Shown in pieces: positions 14,237 through 23,112 of a DNA stretch of 57,387 nucleotides (positions within the stretch are counted from its first letter, which is position 1; each line of letters begins with the position of its first letter). Below the pieces are notes generated by a model. It did not search any database. It was not told where the DNA came from and saw nothing but the letters and a program-made list of their open reading frames with translations. Made by a program: the position numbers and the translations under genes. The DNA is from UBA993 sp964485855 (GTDB taxonomy: Bacteria > Bacillota > Dethiobacteria > DTU022): contig CAZAKI010000010.1 of assembly GCA_964485855.1 (NCBI GenBank), positions 1-57,387 of the forward strand, read 5' to 3'.

Positions 14237-15288
14237 TTAATGCCCAACTTGACATCTCAATACATACAGACCGCTTGCGAAAAATAGCAATAGCCAAGGG
14301 TTTTGAAATACCCGACGGGCAGGGCGTATGTTGTTTTAAAGTTACAACTCCGAATTTCCATGAACTTGAACTTGCCAGTAGAAAACACCGTTGGCCTAAA
14401 ATGCGAAAATTGCAAGCAGATTTCTTTAATGCTTTTATGGAAGAAGCAACAGAGCAAGAAATTGAGATTCTCAATATATTAGCATTACCGGATATAGAAA
14501 CGGTTAGGCAGGCCGAGTTTACGGATGTGGATGATGTGGGAGAGACGGGGAAATTCCGATACACGCTAATGATGAACGAAGAACTCGACCGTGTGTTTTA
14601 TGAATGGCGTGAGGAGTTGTTGGGGACGGAAGCAGTAAAAACCGTCGATCCGATGTCGGCCACCTATCCGTTTCATCAATTATCTGCGTTTAGCATCGGG
14701 ACTGATCAAGTCTTTAGGGATGCTTTGAGAGAGTTACCGGATTATGTTGATTCCGAAGAACTTAAACGAAGACGTATTCAGGCAGCTTTAGATAATCCCT
14801 ATTTACGTGCCGTAATCCGTGATGGTGGGAACAGGATCAAGGAAGAGCTTGGTAAAAAGCATATTAGATTAATAAAAATTGCTTTACGGGAAAAAGCAAA
14901 AGAAGGACAAAACCCGCTTCAAGTTGCACGATGGCTTCATAAAGAGGTGGGGGAAGGCAAAGCTTGGTATTGGAGACGGCTCGCACGATCTGAATCCGTA
15001 TTGGCAGCCGATGCTGCTTTTGAATCGAGCATAAGACAATATCAAATCCCTTACGAACGCTGGAGTGCGGCTCCGACAGCGTGTCCTATATGTATGCAAT
15101 TTCAGGGAAGAGTATGGTCGGCAGGACGAGGCCCGCATCCGGTATCGGATACGCACCCACACTGTCTTTGTGTTAGGCGAGTTGTTTACGTAACGGATAA
15201 ACCGATACAGCGACCGTGGCAAAGAGAATCACCATATAGTAGACTATATACAAGAGAAGAGCTTGAAAACATAGAGTGGAGGATTTGA
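14233..15288 (+). CDS. MuF-like minor head protein
   Basis: 351 residues. The C-terminal third (GLNPLQ-type motif at GQNPLQVARWLHKEV, LARSE near 250, CPICMQFQGRVW at 284-295, HPHCLC at 309-314) is the Mu protein F domain of phage head morphogenesis proteins. Cys and His there may bind metal. Acts beside the portal, probably packaged in the head and ejected with DNA. Confidence 0.8.
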   Translation: MINAQLDISIHTDRLRKIAIAKGFEIPDGQGVCCFKVTTPNFHELELASRKHRWPKMRKLQADFFNAFMEEATEQEIEILNILALPDIETVRQAEFTDVDDVGETGKFRYTLMMNEELDRVFYEWREELLGTEAVKTVDPMSATYPFHQLSAFSIGTDQVFRDALRELPDYVDSEELKRRRIQAALDNPYLRAVIRDGGNRIKEELGKKHIRLIKIALREKAKEGQNPLQVARWLHKEVGEGKAWYWRRLARSESVLAADAAFESSIRQYQIPYERWSAAPTACPICMQFQGRVWSAGRGPHPVSDTHPHCLCVRRVVYVTDKPIQRPWQRESPYSRLYTREELENIEWRI

Positions 15289-15290
15289 AA

Positions 15291-15500
15291 ATGGCAGAGC
15301 AAAAGAAAAAAGACCCAGTTGAAGAAGCTCAGAATCTTTTGGGTAAAAAGCCAGCTTTTGACTCAGAAACAATTGAGCCTCTGGCAAAGCTACAAAAACA
15401 AGTATTCGATGCTTATATTGCAAGTGGATTTAATGAACATCAGGCTCTTGAGTTGACGATGGGTTGGATTGCACTTACACTTAAAAAAAATCTAACATAG
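15291..15500 (+). CDS. Small head-module protein
   Basis: 69 residues, ATG behind GTGGAGG. Mostly helical (EEAQNLLGKK... AYIASGFNEHQALELTMGW), which resembles the UBA-like helical bundles of small phage proteins. Unknown role. Confidence 0.55.
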   Translation: MAEQKKKDPVEEAQNLLGKKPAFDSETIEPLAKLQKQVFDAYIASGFNEHQALELTMGWIALTLKKNLT

Positions 15501-15501
15501 A

Positions 15502-15765
15502 ATGGTTGCTGCGATTATCTTTATTATTGCGTGTTTAGTTTATTCCGTATATAGCTTTGCTCAAATAACATGCGGAACTGCAAACTGGATGTGGCATATA
15601 ACGCAGTGGGCTTCGGCCTTGATGTTTGTTATTTCGGGAGTATCTTTCGGTTTAAATCTTAGAGAAATGACTTGGCATGAATTCGGTAGAATTGTTGCCG
15701 TGGCAGTTTTGGGAATACCGGCTTATGTATTTTCCCTTCATTGGATGTTGAAATATTTAAAATAA
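15502..15765 (+). CDS. Small membrane protein with three predicted helices
   Basis: 87 residues. Hydrophobic segments near 2-20, 32-51 and 65-84. Size and topology resemble holins, but its place in the head operon argues against simple lysis use. Could affect the membrane during infection or be a superinfection factor. Confidence 0.55.
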   Translation: MVAAIIFIIACLVYSVYSFAQITCGTANWMWHITQWASALMFVISGVSFGLNLREMTWHEFGRIVAVAVLGIPAYVFSLHWMLKYLK

Positions 15766-15776
15766 AGGAGTAACTA

Positions 15777-16043
15777 ATGCCAGTTGTATATTGTGAAAAA
15801 TGTGGAGCCCCCATCAGTGTTTGTGTTTCTGATTACAAACGCTACAAGTCGGGCCGCCCTAACACCGTACCCTTGCTTTGTCCTAAATGTTCAAAGCGTC
15901 GGGGAAGTGCTGAAAAAGTCGCGGATATTGCAGAGGGCGAGGAAAAGGAATTTGGTGGAAATGGGGCCGAAGTAAAAAAAGGGAAACGGGGACGCAAGAA
16001 AAACGAGGAGAGCGGAGGCTTTGGTGGCTTCTCGCCGAACTAA
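15777..16043 (+). CDS. Zinc-ribbon protein with basic tail
   Basis: 88 residues after AAAGGAG. YCEKCG and LLCPKC (about residues 6-9 and 35-38) should bind zinc. The tail (KKGKRGRKKNEE) is basic and probably disordered. Just upstream of, and overlapping, the Com-like gene. Confidence 0.6.
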   Translation: MPVVYCEKCGAPISVCVSDYKRYKSGRPNTVPLLCPKCSKRRGSAEKVADIAEGEEKEFGGNGAEVKKGKRGRKKNEESGGFGGFSPN

Positions 16044-16200
16044 AGGATGTTTAAAGTTGGGCGAAAACAGATGCCCAACTTGTAATCGCTTTTTGTACGA
16101 GGTAACATCCGATGGCATTGAGATCAAATGTCCAAAGTGCAAGAAAGTGGTCTGTTTTGTAAATTCGAGTTTATGGCAAGAGCCAACAGAAGATAGATAA
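16024..16200 (+). CDS. Com-like zinc-finger regulator
   Basis: 58 residues from GTG, five bases after GGAGG. CPTCNRFLYEV and IEIKCPKCKK (Cys17, 20, 36, 39) match the Mu Com zinc-finger family closely, including the D-x-IEIKCP-KC segment. Mu Com binds mom mRNA and exposes its start site. A Mom-like gene lies at 898 in the cassette array, so the pair may work together although about 15 kb apart. Overlaps the previous gene by 20 bases. Confidence 0.7.
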   Translation: MASRRTKGCLKLGENRCPTCNRFLYEVTSDGIEIKCPKCKKVVCFVNSSLWQEPTEDR

Positions 16201-16220
16201 AGTTTCATTGACATTTGAGA

Positions 16221-16258
16221 GCGGTTCGACCGCCTGATACTAATAGAGCTGTACGACA
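16221..16258 (+). other. Two short hairpins before a terminator
   Basis: GCGGT/ACCGC with loop TCG (16221-16233) and GCTGT/ACAGC with loop ACG (16248-16260) lie between the Com-like stop and the terminator. A TTGACA at 16208 has no well-placed -10. May be a small structured RNA or a protein-binding leader. Confidence 0.3.
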
Positions 16259-16290
16259 GCCGATTCTCTGAAAAGAGGGTCGGCTTTTTT
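16259..16290 (+). terminator. Rho-independent terminator
   Basis: Stem GCCGATTCTCT / AGAGGGTCGGC (two G-U pairs) with GAAA loop, followed by six T. It separates the portal/MuF genes from the protease-capsid genes, where it may act as an attenuator. Confidence 0.75.
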
Positions 16291-16304
16291 GTTGGGAATT
16301 AATA

Positions 16305-18029
16305 ATGAGATTTTTAAACGAATCAAGACGCAATTATCTTTTCGCGCTTGATGAAATAATAAATTACGAGAAAGACGGCATCCGCGCCGAAGACGGGATG
16401 ATATGGTTCCCACGGGTTTATGAAGACGCAGAAGAAAACTTTATCCATAAACAAGTGAACATTGAAAATCAAGACAAAAAAACATTCAGAACAATAGAAG
16501 AATGTGAGGCATGGTTTGAAGAACACACGAAGGATATAGCAATGGATAAAATGGTTAAGGTTTCCATGTTGCCCGCCGAACGTCTTGAACCTACCGACGA
16601 AGATTGGGAGCTGATGAAAGAATATATACCAGGTGCGAAAAGAGGGACAAAGACGAAGGAAGACTTTGTGGTATTTCGGGATCATCTGGCATTCAATCTT
16701 TTGGACCGTGATAGCCAGAGATTTCCCCCGAAGGTATTGGAACGTCTAAAGAATACAATTGTCGGGAAAAGGAAATTACCGTCCCATGACTGGCCTGGTT
16801 CAAAGGGTGTCATTGGAAGGTATTTTAAGAGTGATATAGAAACGTCGGGCATTGATGAAGGATTGAAGGCCTTGGGTGGACATATTCCGTCCGAAGCTAA
16901 CCGGACATTACAGAAGAAGATCGCCCAGCAAGATAGTGGAGTATTGTGGCTGGTCGGTAGTTATTATGTGCCAAAAGAAAAAACGGAAATTATCAATGAT
17001 CTTGATTCCGGCTTGTGGGCGTCTTCGATTGGATTTGTGGGCGGGCAGACTAAAGACATTGAGGATGAAAAAGGCAAAAAACTTTACGAGGAATATATTT
17101 TAACTGATTTTTTGGAAGCTGCCGAGGGGTCTTTGGTGGGTGTAGAGAGTCAACGGGGAGCGGAAACGAAAACTGTCAACCCTGAGCTTGAAAAAGATGA
17201 AGGAATGAAAATTACTTATGCCGAAGTTATTAAACCCTACGAAAACGAACACGCCTGCAGATTGAAAGACCCCAGTCAGTACGAAAGATTCGCACGGAAA
17301 AATTGCGAGCAAAAACACGACGGGAAATGTATAGATGTAATATATGGCATTAAAGACGGAAAATCAGAAATACAATCATTAAGATATAAGATAAAGACGT
17401 GGAGTGTTTCCGCAGCGAGAAACCATTGCGAATCACGTAAAGGGATATTTGAAGCCGCTGCGAAGGTTGTGAGTAGCCTTGCTGTTAAGAAAAAAAATAA
17501 ACCAGGAGGAAACATGAAATTTACAGTGGATTCTGTTGGCTTTTCAAAGGAAATCGAGCTTGACGAAGAGTCTATTAACACCCTCCAGGCCGACATTGAA
17601 GACGCAGTTCAGCAAAAGGTCGCAGACATCGAATCGGAGATGAAAGAGCCGACCGAAGAGTTGACTGCCGTAAAAAAGGTTTTCGGCGAGGAATTCACCG
17701 CCGAGAATGCTAAGGATGTGAAAATCAAGGCCGACGAGTGGGAAAAGTATCACAAGCAATTGATCGAGGATACAGTTAGACTTGGATGTATGGCAGGCTT
17801 AGTATCAAAGGAAAAAGCTGATAGTAAAAGAGAATTTCTTGAAGATTTGTCTTTTGAAAAATTACTTGCCCAGCATACGGAATATCAGGAGGCGGTTGAC
17901 AAGAAATTCGAGTTGAAGGGTATTTTGCCCGACAACAACGATGATCTTAACCCAGACAAAAAAGACAATAAAGGGGAATCAGAGGAAATTATACACGTTC
18001 CCGATTCTGCATTTAGCATTGGAGGTTAG
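16305..18029 (+). CDS. Prohead protease fused to scaffold
   Basis: 574 residues. Likely catalytic His161 (LPSHDWPG) and Ser in GLWASSIGF (239-241) fit the prohead serine protease fold. A Cys-rich domain (318-384, HACRLKDP... KCIDVIYG... WSVSAARNHC) found in other phage head proteases follows. From about 404 a helical, acidic scaffold-like region extends to the end. It would guide capsid assembly and then degrade scaffold and itself. An internal start for the scaffold part is at 17514. Confidence 0.75.
   Translation: MRFLNESRRNYLFALDEIINYEKDGIRAEDGMIWFPRVYEDAEENFIHKQVNIENQDKKTFRTIEECEAWFEEHTKDIAMDKMVKVSMLPAERLEPTDEDWELMKEYIPGAKRGTKTKEDFVVFRDHLAFNLLDRDSQRFPPKVLERLKNTIVGKRKLPSHDWPGSKGVIGRYFKSDIETSGIDEGLKALGGHIPSEANRTLQKKIAQQDSGVLWLVGSYYVPKEKTEIINDLDSGLWASSIGFVGGQTKDIEDEKGKKLYEEYILTDFLEAAEGSLVGVESQRGAETKTVNPELEKDEGMKITYAEVIKPYENEHACRLKDPSQYERFARKNCEQKHDGKCIDVIYGIKDGKSEIQSLRYKIKTWSVSAARNHCESRKGIFEAAAKVVSSLAVKKKNKPGGNMKFTVDSVGFSKEIELDEESINTLQADIEDAVQQKVADIESEMKEPTEELTAVKKVFGEEFTAENAKDVKIKADEWEKYHKQLIEDTVRLGCMAGLVSKEKADSKREFLEDLSFEKLLAQHTEYQEAVDKKFELKGILPDNNDDLNPDKKDNKGESEEIIHVPDSAFSIGG
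17514..18029 (+). CDS. Scaffold protein from nested in-frame start
   Basis: The ATG (Met404 of the long protein) lies four bases after a perfect AGGAGG, inside the protease gene and in the same frame. Product 171 residues, acidic and coiled-coil-like. This is the same device as lambda C/Nu3, giving excess scaffold over protease. In-frame strong sites inside genes are otherwise rare here. Confidence 0.65.
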   Translation: MKFTVDSVGFSKEIELDEESINTLQADIEDAVQQKVADIESEMKEPTEELTAVKKVFGEEFTAENAKDVKIKADEWEKYHKQLIEDTVRLGCMAGLVSKEKADSKREFLEDLSFEKLLAQHTEYQEAVDKKFELKGILPDNNDDLNPDKKDNKGESEEIIHVPDSAFSIGG

Positions 18030-18031
18030 AT

Positions 18032-18481
18032 ATGTCCAGAGTAAGAGGTGGTGGCGACCGTCCAAGTATTACGAGGGTTGGTTGCGTGCCGGATTCTACA
18101 TTTGAAAGTGAAATTGATGCTCTTGTGGCTGCTGGAACAGATGTTATTGGAAAACTCGTTACGGCAACTTTTTCCAATAATTATGAAGTGACAAGTGCTG
18201 CTGCCGGAGCCGTGCCACACGGCAAAATCGTTGATTATAGGGTAAGTGGAAGTTCGTATGCATTGACTGTTCATTTTTTCCTGATGACGGATCAAAATGG
18301 CAATGTGTTTGCGCCTACACAGATTATTAATCTGCCCTATGATGGTACGACTGCCTTGCAAGATACTTTCAAGGTTGACGATACGACTTATATGAATATC
18401 GAAGATGCCGGTGCAAGTGGGGCTGGTGTTGTAATTGCCGTAGACGTGCCCACGACCAACCGCGTTGATGTGATGGTATAA
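18032..18481 (+). CDS. Putative head decoration protein
   Basis: 149 residues behind GGAGG. Mostly beta strands and small residues, just upstream of the capsid gene, the standard place for lambda-D-like decoration proteins. The call rests on position and composition, not a motif. Confidence 0.5.
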   Translation: MSRVRGGGDRPSITRVGCVPDSTFESEIDALVAAGTDVIGKLVTATFSNNYEVTSAAAGAVPHGKIVDYRVSGSSYALTVHFFLMTDQNGNVFAPTQIINLPYDGTTALQDTFKVDDTTYMNIEDAGASGAGVVIAVDVPTTNRVDVMV

Positions 18482-18491
18482 GGAGGCTAAA

Positions 18492-19640
18492 ATGGCTTAT
18501 ACACCAAGAATTGACCCCATGAAAAGCTCTAAAGTTGTAGAGGCATGGTATCCCAAAGACGGACTCGAATCCGGTATGTATAAACATGCAGCTAAAGATG
18601 GCAAGTCTTTTACTATGTTTCTTGAGGAGCTGAAATCTGAAAAAATGGGGCAGCAAACTATTTATGACGGGCTTTCGCTTTCTCAGATATTCGACAAAAA
18701 GGCAAAAATGAGAGCAAATGGCGAGACCCCCCCCCTAACTGCTTTTGAGGAAGGCTTGAAAGCATGTGGTATTCGTTTCGACGGTATCGGAACCGATAAT
18801 ATAGTCGGGAAGTTTTTCCAGTTTTCCGGAGCCGACGTTCTTTTCCCCGAAGCAATTTCTACGCAAGTTTTTGCAGGTCGCAAAAAAGATAATATGGTTC
18901 CGATTTTTGCTGCTCGTGAAACCATGCTTGATTCAATGACTTATTACAAAATTTACATTGAAACGGCTGAGGCGGATGAGCAAACTTCAAAATTAGAACC
19001 ACGCGAAGAAATGAAGGAAACGAAAATCGTCGTTGGCAAACAGACGGTTACTCTTCAGAAATTCGGCACCTATTTGACACAGAGTTATGAAGATATTAAA
19101 CAAATGCGCCTGAATATTTTTGCTGTTGCCCTTGATCGAATTGGTTTACAGATTAAAGTTGATGAAACCGATGATATGTTTTATACTATGATTAATGGCG
19201 ACGGCAATTCAAACACGCCGGGTGCTACTGCATCTGCCGATGCTTCGGGAGTAATTGATGGCGAGGAAGTGACGAAAGTTCGCACGATTATGAGTTCTCC
19301 GTATCAGGTTTCCGTACTTGTTGGCAAAAAGGCCGGTGTCCGTAAATGGATCAATGCTCTTGCGGATTATACAAATCCTTACGATATGCGAAGTTTCACC
19401 CAGGAGGTTGTGCCACAGTTAGTTATGCCAGTTATGTACGAGTGGGATACCAGTACGATCACAACTTCCCATTTTTACGGTGTTGACAAAAATTACGGCA
19501 TTGAGCATCTAACGATGGGTAGTGTATTGACCGAAACCGAAAATCTAATCCGACAGCAAATCAAGGGTACTGCTATTAGTTATGCAGCGGGGCATGCAAT
19601 AATTGACGAAAACGCTGTTTGTGATTTTGATTTTTCGTAA
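18492..19640 (+). CDS. Major capsid protein
   Basis: 382 residues after AAGGAGG. Position after protease/scaffold, length and the mixed fold (long helix near 50-75, E-loop-like region, late MPVMYEWD and NLIRQQIKGT) fit the HK97 fold. No N-terminal basic propeptide is obvious. Forms the icosahedral shell. Confidence 0.7.
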   Translation: MAYTPRIDPMKSSKVVEAWYPKDGLESGMYKHAAKDGKSFTMFLEELKSEKMGQQTIYDGLSLSQIFDKKAKMRANGETPPLTAFEEGLKACGIRFDGIGTDNIVGKFFQFSGADVLFPEAISTQVFAGRKKDNMVPIFAARETMLDSMTYYKIYIETAEADEQTSKLEPREEMKETKIVVGKQTVTLQKFGTYLTQSYEDIKQMRLNIFAVALDRIGLQIKVDETDDMFYTMINGDGNSNTPGATASADASGVIDGEEVTKVRTIMSSPYQVSVLVGKKAGVRKWINALADYTNPYDMRSFTQEVVPQLVMPVMYEWDTSTITTSHFYGVDKNYGIEHLTMGSVLTETENLIRQQIKGTAISYAAGHAIIDENAVCDFDFS

Positions 19641-19650
19641 GGAGTGACTT

Positions 19651-20106
19651 ATGGGTGTAATATATGTAACAAGCAAGAAAAAGAAACCTCTCTCCTTGTC
19701 CTGTCCTGTGAGGGGGAATTATAATCATTATATGAGCATTAACCAATATATGATTGATAAAAAAATCCCTCACGAGGTTCCCGATGTACCCTTTTATCAT
19801 GACAAAATCAGTCAGGGGCTACTTGCATTAGACAACTCAAATAAAGCAGCCTCGAAGTGGAAAAAGTATTATGATAAAAAGGTGAGCACAACCGAAGAAG
19901 CCCAAAAACGGTATGCAGAAGATCGCGAGAAAAAACTTCAACGGCTGCGGAACGAGCAGGAAGAAAGGGCAAGGCTAAGGGGGCGGCGGGTTTCGCCTGC
20001 AGTGAAACCTAACAATGAAGATACTTCTGAAAATTTGGAAGTAAACGAAGATACTTCTGAAAATGATAATGAAGATACTTCTGAAAATTTGGAGGTGCAA
20101 GAATGA
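19651..20106 (+). CDS. Head-module protein with acidic tail repeats
   Basis: 151 residues. Middle is a charged helix rich in Lys/Arg/Glu (about 70-110). The tail (121-150) has three copies of NEDTSEN, coded by near-identical 27-33 bp repeats (20011-20097) that could change in number by slippage. Overlaps the next gene as ATGA. Function unknown. Confidence 0.55.
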   Translation: MGVIYVTSKKKKPLSLSCPVRGNYNHYMSINQYMIDKKIPHEVPDVPFYHDKISQGLLALDNSNKAASKWKKYYDKKVSTTEEAQKRYAEDREKKLQRLRNEQEERARLRGRRVSPAVKPNNEDTSENLEVNEDTSENDNEDTSENLEVQE

Positions 20107-22619
20107 AGCGATTAATCATCTTTCTTTTAATGATCGGATTTGCATTTCCGTTGTTCGCACAGAATCGTGAACCTTCCGGCTTTGGTAACGTGGGAACCTT
20201 CAAAAGTTGGATTAAGGATGGCTTAACTAACATAACGATTTATGGGCTTACCCATGCAGGTGCCCTGACAGTCGGCGAAGACGATACTGGATATGACGTC
20301 AAGTTTTTCGGTGCCACATCCGGGAATTATGTTTTTTGGGATGAAAGCGAAGACCTGTTGAGCGTAGTACAGACCAACGCAAACACTTCTGGAACAGAGC
20401 GGGCTACAACAGTTACGCTAACCCAAACCGGCGCAGGTGCGATTTCTGAGGCATTTTACGCTAAAGTCATTGCAGATGTTCAAACCGGATCCTGGGTGAA
20501 CGGAATTGTCGGACGAGTGGATTATAGTACAGGGTCTACCGGAGATGCGGGTGGCGGTATGGCGGCTGCGATTTGTGCCGAAATCAATTTACCAGCCAAG
20601 TCTCCGAGTGGTGGGGCTTATTATGCCTTTGATGCAGAAATTGAAGCTCCTGAAAACTTTTCGTCTATAACAAATCCGACATCATTCCCAATGGCATTTA
20701 TGCGAACCGGCCTATGGGGAAACGGAACCGCAAAGGCGAATTGGGAAGATTACGGATATATCTTCCATTTCGATGACATCACGGATGCCTCCGGCAACGT
20801 CTGGTATGATAATACGTTAAGGTGTTTAATTAATACCACTGCATTCTATATGGTTTTTTCCGAGGCAGAGGGCGAATTCCAGACACAGTATTTAATTGAG
20901 TCTACAAATACAACGGACGCATCAAGCACAACGGTTGCAGCGCTTCAGTCAGACGGCGGATTGGGAATTGCGAAACAGGCACATATCGGCACAGGTTTGA
21001 CGGTCGGATATACTACCGCAGACGAAAATGAACCTGCTTTCAAGATTATTGGTGATGCTGATTCTGATGCGGCGGGTGATACCGATGATACGTTCCAAAT
21101 CGCTATCACGGCAAATGCCACCCCTACAAATGCTACGTGGGGGTTCACATCTACTCAAAGTGCTGGATATACGTTTGATAAAAAAATTGACCTTGCGGCG
21201 GGTTTAGATGTAGGAACTGATTTGGATGTTGACGGAACGGCAAATCTGGACAATACCGATATTGATGGAACGTTTGCAGCGGACGGGACTACTTTTGATG
21301 TCAATAGTACAACTTCCATGACGTTTGACAATTCTAACACGACGAACGGGATTGACATCAATACCGGAACATCGGGAAGCCCGGTTGACATTGGACATTC
21401 GACATCCGAAACAACCGTTGGTGACAATCTTACTGTCAATGGTGATGCCGATGTGGTCGGAGCACTTACGGGCGGAACGATTGCTTCTGATGCAACGGTC
21501 ACGGCTGCTTCAACAATGTCAACCGGTGCTAACGCTGGAACATCTGGTCAAATTACGTTTATTGCGAGTGATAACGATCAAGGTACAGTAACAATCAACA
21601 CATCTGATAATCTTGCATTTGCGGGTTTTGCTGGTGGCGTTGATGTAGATGGCGACTTTACCGCTGGAAGTGTTGCGTCAGATGCAGGAGTAAGCGGAAC
21701 ATCTGTAACCATAGCACCATCGGCTGCCGGTGCCGCAATTGATCTACAACTCGAAACTGAATGGGTGTCCGGCACTTTAATTGATGCTGATTTTGGCAGT
21801 GCTACTACGTTAGACGATGACGCCATTGGTTTTGAGATGGATTTAAATGGCAATGTTACCATGACAACTGACAAGGATGTTACCGCAATTAGCTTAAAGT
21901 TACCGGCGTTGAGCCAAACGGCAGCTAATACAACTGCGATTTACGGGTTAAATCTTAGTACGGCTGGAGCGTTAGTACAGAGTTCGGGTGCTGGAACAAT
22001 AAATTGGCGTGGTGTGAATATACAAATGCCAAATAGCACTCAGACAACCGGAACAGTATCTTCGATTGGAATTGACATCGCTGGTGGAACATTAACAAGC
22101 GGGACAGCTTACGGTATTGATGTGACTGGATCGTTTACGCGGGGCGCACACATAGCAACAAGTATGGCAAACGCTAACGTTGGTGATGGATACGGTGCGG
22201 CGATTGAAGTTGATGTTACTACGACAGGAACAAATGCAGGTCATCTCGCTGCTGCTTCAGCATGGGTAAACGTAAACAGTGCAGTGGCCGCAGGCGGGAA
22301 TCTGGTTGCGGCTCGCAATGATGGTATCTGGGTTAATACTGGTGATTCTGGCAACCTTACGAATGCCATTGCTATCTTCGGCGCACGAATGCACATGTTG
22401 AGCGCGGGAAACGAAACAGCTGCTTGCCCATTTAGTCTGAATGTTTCAGGCACTACGACGGATGCGCTGTTTTACCTTTATAACGAGGATGGAAGCACAT
22501 CAATGGGCTATACTGCCGATGGAAATACCGGAGCAAATAAGATCGGAGCCGTACCCTTGTATATCGATGGGAATACCAGTACGAAATACTGGGTATATAT
22601 CTACGATAATTACAATTAA
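20103..22619 (+). CDS. Large secreted beta-repeat protein
   Basis: 838 residues. Starts with a clear signal peptide (MKRLIIFLLMIGFAFPLFAQ). The body is Thr/Asp/Gly/Ala-rich and poor in Lys, with repeating DLDVDGTANLDNTDIDGTF-like units, as in bacterial fibre or adhesin proteins. In a head module a fibre or decoration role would be expected, but a signal peptide implies export from the host cell. Not recognised beyond this. Confidence 0.55.
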   Translation: MKRLIIFLLMIGFAFPLFAQNREPSGFGNVGTFKSWIKDGLTNITIYGLTHAGALTVGEDDTGYDVKFFGATSGNYVFWDESEDLLSVVQTNANTSGTERATTVTLTQTGAGAISEAFYAKVIADVQTGSWVNGIVGRVDYSTGSTGDAGGGMAAAICAEINLPAKSPSGGAYYAFDAEIEAPENFSSITNPTSFPMAFMRTGLWGNGTAKANWEDYGYIFHFDDITDASGNVWYDNTLRCLINTTAFYMVFSEAEGEFQTQYLIESTNTTDASSTTVAALQSDGGLGIAKQAHIGTGLTVGYTTADENEPAFKIIGDADSDAAGDTDDTFQIAITANATPTNATWGFTSTQSAGYTFDKKIDLAAGLDVGTDLDVDGTANLDNTDIDGTFAADGTTFDVNSTTSMTFDNSNTTNGIDINTGTSGSPVDIGHSTSETTVGDNLTVNGDADVVGALTGGTIASDATVTAASTMSTGANAGTSGQITFIASDNDQGTVTINTSDNLAFAGFAGGVDVDGDFTAGSVASDAGVSGTSVTIAPSAAGAAIDLQLETEWVSGTLIDADFGSATTLDDDAIGFEMDLNGNVTMTTDKDVTAISLKLPALSQTAANTTAIYGLNLSTAGALVQSSGAGTINWRGVNIQMPNSTQTTGTVSSIGIDIAGGTLTSGTAYGIDVTGSFTRGAHIATSMANANVGDGYGAAIEVDVTTTGTNAGHLAAASAWVNVNSAVAAGGNLVAARNDGIWVNTGDSGNLTNAIAIFGARMHMLSAGNETAACPFSLNVSGTTTDALFYLYNEDGSTSMGYTADGNTGANKIGAVPLYIDGNTSTKYWVYIYDNYN

Positions 22620-22631
22620 AAAAAAGGCTTT

Positions 22632-22662
22632 GGGGCTGTGCCTAAAAACAGCCCCGTTATTT
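22632..22662 (+). terminator. Probable terminator
   Basis: Stem GGGGCTGT / ACAGCCCC with an eight-base loop, followed by GTTATTT. Between the 838-residue protein and the next secreted protein. The T tract is imperfect, so it may only attenuate. Confidence 0.5.
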
Positions 22663-22684
22663 AAAACAGAGAGGAGAATTTAAA

Positions 22685-23095
22685 ATGAAACGTGCGCAAA
22701 TGAGTATCGGGCTGTTCATTGGTATTTTGTTATTTTCTACATCCCTTACGGCAGAGTATGTTCCATTCAAAGTCAATCTGAGCATGCTCGAAAGATTTAT
22801 TGTACTTTCGCTGTTGCCCGAAAAGGCGAGTTTTAGCGATTGGAAAGTCATCAACGACTTAAAGGATCAACTTGCACCCAACGAACAGGAACGAGTTGCG
22901 ATTGAAGCTAAACAAAATCCCAATGGCAGTATAAATGCTAAATGGGACGCAGTGCCAGAAAAAGAAATCGTATTTGGAGAATATACGGAAAAACTGATTG
23001 TTGAAGCATTAAAAAACCTTGACGCAAAGGGAAATCTCAATATTAATCAATTATCACTTTATAGGAAATTTGTGTTAAGAGAAATCAAAGAATAA
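22685..23095 (+). CDS. Secreted protein of unknown function
   Basis: 136 residues after GAGGAG. Signal peptide with cleavage near LTA-EY (residue 23). The mature part is helical and charged. Second of four exported proteins in the head-tail region. Confidence 0.55.
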   Translation: MKRAQMSIGLFIGILLFSTSLTAEYVPFKVNLSMLERFIVLSLLPEKASFSDWKVINDLKDQLAPNEQERVAIEAKQNPNGSINAKWDAVPEKEIVFGEYTEKLIVEALKNLDAKGNLNINQLSLYRKFVLREIKE

Positions 23096-23112
23096 ATAGA
23101 TTGGATAAATAG

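Noticed and set aside
16208..16241. Promoter TTGACA ... GATACT
   Set aside because: The spacing is 22 bases, too long for a normal promoter, and a hairpin occupies the spacer.
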